A stretch of DNA of 64,000 bases, taken from positions 3,675,622-3,739,621 of the forward strand of contig JAKOON010000027.1 of assembly GCA_022577435.1 (NCBI GenBank), read 5' to 3'. The DNA is from Embiotoca jacksoni (Eukaryota > Chordata > Actinopteri > Embiotocidae). The position numbers and the translations under genes were made by a program. The notes under the pieces are model-generated. The model made no database searches. It was not told the origin of the DNA and worked only from the letters and a program-made list of their open reading frames with translations. Positions 59,853 through 64,000 of this stretch are shown here, piece after piece (the first letter of the stretch is position 1; each line of letters begins with the position of its first letter).

Positions 59853-60370
59853 GTGAGTTCTGCACACAGATTTACTTTGAACAACTGTAACAAAAATGCA
59901 TGCATTTAAAATACAATGTCCGTAAAGGATAATCTGTAATCCTACCAAAACCAACAAGACAATTGTGCCTTTGTTCATACTTCCTGTTTTGCACAACAGA
60001 AACGTTGTTGAAAGCAGCAAAATTACGGTTAAAAGGAACTGTACTGGTACATTTCCTGTAACCAAAACTGGTCTGTACCTGCAGTAAAAGTCAATTTACA
60101 GGTGTTGTCATTGTGACATCAACTGTGGAATTGGTGCATCATCAGAAAAACAAACAGAAGGTTCACTGATGTGAAGCATTTTGAGGATGTCAAAACAGGT
60201 GCCATGATTGTTTCCTGGCAACAATGAACAAACACCTGCAGCTTGATGAGGACAGCATTACACCAACATGCCATTGATTCAGAACAAGAGCAAATAAAAC
60301 TCAAACAAACCCACAGTGAAAGAAAAAAAAAAACTGGCCCTAACAGATGGTGTCATTGTTTATGTTGCAG
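59853..60370 (+). other. tanc2: tanc2 intron (518 nt)
   Basis: The shortest clear intron, GTGAGT to GTTGCAG. No repeats or other features stand out. Confidence 0.9.
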
Positions 60371-60619
60371 CCACACTGACCAGCTATTCCGAGAACATGG
60401 AGCGAGGTGGCAAATACGGCGAGGGCTCGCGGGGAAACCTGAAACTGTGGCAGTCTCAGAAATCAGGCATGGACTCGTTCCTGTACAGGGTGGATGAAAA
60501 CATGACCGCCTCCACCTACAGCCTCAACAAAATCCCCGAGCGCAACCTGGAGAGCATGTCCTCCCACTCCGCCCACTCCATCCCTCTGTACCTCATGCCC
60601 CGCCCTAACTCTGTGGCTG
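60371..60619 (+). CDS. tanc2: tanc2 coding exon (SYSENMERGGKYGEGS...MPRPNSVA), 249 nt, phase 1-1
   Basis: Begins after GTTGCAG and ends GCTG|GTGAGT. It encodes ATLTSYSENMERGGKYGEGS, RGNLKLWQSQKSGMDSFLY, RVDENMTASTYSLNKIPERN, LESMSSHSAHSIPLYLMPRP, NSVA. Nearly identical to vertebrate TANC2 as I know it and clearly different from TANC1 through most of this segment. LIMPRPNSVA-type endings are common to the family. The next exon, which starts the approach to the ATPase-like region, was not found before 64,000. Confidence 0.97.
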
Positions 60620-63600
60620 GTGAGTCCCTTCCTCTTCCCGTCCCTCTCTCCGCTGAAAGTAGAGAAGGTGGCGACGTTGTGTCCGAGGAGTCAAAAATAA
60701 GGTTGTTTACATGTGAACGGCCATGCAGTGTGCAAAGTTTGCCAATTTTCTAGCAAATTTGGATTAAACTGCTGGTGTTCATTCATGGCACACCCTATTT
60801 TCGGACTCTTTACGTGCTCCCTCTTCACTCCTTTCAACCTTTTTTTTCTCATTTTATTCCGAGATGAACCGTGATCCTCCCCTTTGAATTCTTTGATCTC
60901 TGTTGGTGGGACTCCTTTGATCAGAAGTATCACAATGATGGTAAAACTTTGGTGGTTTGGAGGTTATTTGGACGACAAAATCTATATTTTTAGTGATCCA
61001 AAAAAGTTTGTTCAAGTATATTTAGTGGATTTTTTTCTCACAAAATTTCATCCAGACTCTCCTCCATCTCAGCTGTTAAAAATATCTGTGTACCATCCAT
61101 TGACTGTGTATAAAAGCGGACGTAGCTTCTGCGTTTGAAAAATGAGGCTGATTCCGGAGTGCCATAAACTGCAATACCACAGAGGGCCACCAGGGGTTGG
61201 CTCCAAAACGGCTCCGGCTCAACTTCTGGCTCCAAAATAGCAAGATGGAGGCGGCCAAAATCCGAACTCGAGGCTTCATAACAGCAGTTCACAAGCCTTT
61301 GTGTGACGTCACTGTTGTTTGCCTCTTGGTCCCATGTAGTTACTTTGTAAGCACTGTGTTCAAAATTCCTACTTTTTTAATCTGTTTTTTACTATTAATA
61401 GTAATGCAGCCATCCAGATTGTTACCTACAAATTCCACATATTTTGGGATTATTACGGCGTCAGCCAGCTGTACACTTGTGGATGTTTTAATCTGTAGAC
61501 TGCTCAAATTACTGGATACAGCCAGACAACAAGATTCCAGATGACATTTCTCCCGCAAATATGGGACAAATCCTCCTAAATTTTCTAAAATCTGTGCTCT
61601 GTCTTAAAAGCAGCTTAGTTGTGGTTTGGTTTGATTCAGTTTCTTGTCAATTTTGCAGCATTTTAATAACCTAGGGAGGAAACCACTCCGTCTTTCTCTT
61701 TTGCTTTCATGGGGTTATGTTGAAATTTTCGGGTAGCTGCAAATCCGCAGTGGTATTTTGTTAAACTCTCTCAGCCCTCTGGTGTAGATTGAAACCACAG
61801 AGCAGAATAATACAGTCTGGGAAAAAAAAGCTTCTGCAGAATAACACCGCGGCTGGAAGAATATCACACAGGAACATTGGTCTCATTGATGTGTGTTTCT
61901 CATTGTAGGCCGTAACTGCCTCAAAAAGGCTCCCAGAAGTAACAGTAAATATATCAGGAAAAATGTCAGTTTCATAACAGCGAGGCAGTCCTAATGGGCC
62001 TGATTGTATTATTGTTCTCCTCATCACAGAGGCTGCTACAGACGATGAGCTCTATTATGCACTTCTCCCACTCCTACTGGAAAAAAGTGTGCGTGCACGT
62101 AGACACACTTATATATTGCACTAAACACTGTAATATGCCTGACAAGGCCCCGTCGCTGCGGCTATGACCCTCTCTTTATGCTGGTCATGTTCGGCTGTTT
62201 GACACCACCGTCTGGCGGCGCCGCGACTCTGCCGGATTTAGAGATTCACCCTCGATCTCATGTCCACCCCTCGACACCCAGATCTTCAGAAAAAGAGGCA
62301 GAGTACGCTGGAGACAGCTTAAAAGATCCGCTGTAAGCTGCAGATGGTGCAAAAAAAAATACGATAAATAGAGAGGGAGGGTCGAAAAACAACGATGATG
62401 ATTTTTCCGTTTGTCAGGAACAGGAATTCCATATTGAGGAGAGGGCGACGGATACATGTGGAAGAGGAGTGAACGAGAGTTTCATAATCTCTCTTTCTCA
62501 CTCTGCCTCTCCTCCACAAAGAATTATTAGATGATGTAGGGACGGGAGGCGAGCACCGGCTGAGGATTGGCTGGGCTCACACAGCAGTGGAACATCAAAG
62601 CCCCAGGCATTAACCGTTTCTATCCCCCAGAGTGACGGAGAGACTCGCTTTGATGTGTGAGGAGAGAGAGAGAGAGAGAGGGAGATACGGAGATATGGAG
62701 CAAGAGCAGAAGGCGACCGGGGAGGAAAAAACGAGGGGGGGGTGCTACTCTATTACCTAATGAAGGCAGTGCGTTGGTAGGGCTGAAGATGGATATGGAG
62801 GAAGGAGACACCAAGATTTAATTTTTTTCCTTCTCCCTCCGTGGTGCCGTGTTGATGCAATATTATGGATTTAGCCATATAAAGCATTAAAATATTATCC
62901 AGCGACAACATGGCAGCATATTAACGAAATGGCGATTTAATTGCCTTGAACAAAAGACTTTGGCTGACATGATGCATCCATGCTTGTTCAGTTTTCAGGG
63001 ACCGTTAGGTCGGAAGTATCGACACTTTCAACAAAATTGAGTTGTAATTACGAAGGGATTCCTATTTAAAAGTTGGAAACTGGTCAATTACAACAACATC
63101 AAAATGAGATGCTGATTTGACGCACTCTTTGTGTTCTTCCTCCGCAATGTGTCAATGCCGCCACTCAGCTTATCTACTAAGACTTTATAAAGCTCCTTCA
63201 GAGCCACAGAAGACAAGCAGGCTGAGTGTGTCTGTGAAGTACCTTTTTCTTTTTTAAAGTGCTGCTTTTTCTGACCTCCAGTTGTTTTAAGAGCCAAAAA
63301 CCAGCTGAGAAAAATGAAATGAAAATAAAAACCAGTTTTACATCAGAGAAAAGAGAAAATTCCATTAAAACTTGAGCTATAAGCTTGTAAACTGAACAAA
63401 AAAACCGATTCTTTCCATGAGTTTATTTGTCTATGTTTAGAGATATTTGTCTTTCCTGACAACAAAAGTGGATATTGAATAGTTTATGGTGCTCGAGGAA
63501 AAAGTGTCTGTCCACAAACGATGCATCTGATACAGATCTCATTGTGAATATGTACCTCATGGGACTCTTTATTCTGCAGAGAGATCCAGGTCGTCTCCAC

Positions 63601-64000
63601 TGTACTATGATGGAAGCCCAAATCTCTAAACGATACCCCCAAACATCTGGCAACTAAAACCCAAACTTTGATCGTGTTTTTTTCTGATTGTGAGCCTTTA
63701 AGTGCCAAAAGGTGAAACAAATTTAAAGTCAGATTCTTAGTAATTACATAAATCCAGATTTAAATTAGAGTCTTTCTAGTTAGAGATTACAAACAAATGT
63801 GCAAATCCTCTTTTTTGGCATAAACTTTTCTTGGAACGAAAATCAAGTGAAAATGTAATCCACACAAGTGATGTTTGCTATGTGAGGATTTCCATGCACC
63901 ACTTTACAGTATAGTACGACTGCCTGGGGATTGTGGAATTCCTATACATACAAAGACTAAAAGCACATAAAAGATACTTACTGTTTAGTCTCTAAAGTCT
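60620..64000 (+). other. tanc2: Start of the next tanc2 intron
   Basis: From GTGAGT to the window edge no exon is recognisable; I looked for the continuation ATSSxHLEDLxYLD and did not see it. Holds a family-D repeat (61,140-61,310), a short GA run (62,661-62,680) and an AT-rich, homeobox-like stretch (62,870-62,960). Confidence 0.8.
61140..61310 (+). mobile_element. Teleost repeat, family D
   Basis: Blocks in order: 'aatgaggctgattccggagt', 'gccataaactgcaataccac', 'ggccaccaggggttggctcc', 'ctccaaaatagcaagatgga', 'actcgaggcttcataacagc' and 'gtgtgacgtcactg'. I recognise it from teleost genomes. The left third is the inverse of 31,470-31,560. Confidence 0.75.

Larger units (their letters stand above)
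25442..64000 (+). other. tanc2: tanc2 gene, 5' portion (continues past right edge)
   Basis: This span holds at least six coding exons whose joined reading frame matches the N-terminus of vertebrate TANC2. TANC2 is a large scaffold of the postsynaptic density with a disordered N-terminus, a P-loop ATPase-like region, ankyrin repeats, TPR repeats and a C-terminal PDZ-binding tail (established knowledge). Only the disordered N-terminal part is present here. Junction phases (1,1,1,0,1) all agree, each junction has GT and AG, and introns measure 2,863, 19,826, 5,997, 4,773 and 518 nt. Wording such as SRSLPSSPLLTHQ and LYLMPRPNSV favours TANC2 over the paralogue TANC1. The usual vertebrate first coding exon, a short one starting MFRNSLK, was not found and probably lies left of the window. 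The a/b duplicate cannot be decided. Confidence 0.93.

Overview
The window looks like nuclear DNA of a bony fish, probably a percomorph. It is AT-rich and non-coding for most of its length, crowded with long (TG)n/(CA)n arrays and homopolymer runs, and sprinkled with interspersed repeats that I recognise from teleost genomes. The only gene I can identify is on the + strand: the 5' part of tanc2, which encodes a TANC-family postsynaptic scaffold protein. I cannot tell whether it is the a or the b teleost duplicate. No bacterial operon, CRISPR array, rRNA or free-standing tRNA gene is visible.

Layout. 1-8,340: no recognisable gene, some repeat remnants. 8,350-9,010: a purine-repeat-flanked, pyrimidine-rich block ending in a good splice donor, possibly a 5' untranslated exon. 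9,011-25,420: no recognised coding exon. 25,442-25,586: a possible alternative first coding exon, separated from the next exon by a 105-nt in-frame 'intron'. Recognised tanc2 exons, with consistent phases and canonical GT/AG borders: 25,692-25,763; 28,627-28,806; 48,633-48,749; 54,747-54,895; 59,669-59,852; 60,371-60,619. They total 951 nt (317 codons) and encode the low-complexity, Ser/Pro-rich N-terminal region of the protein. The ATPase-like, ankyrin and TPR regions expected of the family must lie beyond the right edge. In the 19.8-kb intron at 28,807-48,632 there is a second candidate promoter (about 36,140-36,800) followed by a phase-matched first coding exon (36,797-36,908).

How the parts fit. 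Four of the six recognised exons are phase 1-1, and both candidate first exons end in phase 1. Alternative promoters and exon skipping could therefore produce several TANC2 N-termini without breaking the frame. Splice-site neighbourhoods are unusual: a (TG)n tract ends 14 nt before the 48,633 exon, a CT-repeat precedes the 54,747 exon, and a perfect 19-bp hairpin lies just upstream of the 59,669 exon. RFX-type X-box motifs, one of them a perfect palindrome, occur at the internal promoter and in introns. The remaining intronic DNA is largely decayed retroelements, short teleost repeats and microsatellites. Identifications rest on reading translations and on memory of the families. No alignment or database search was run.
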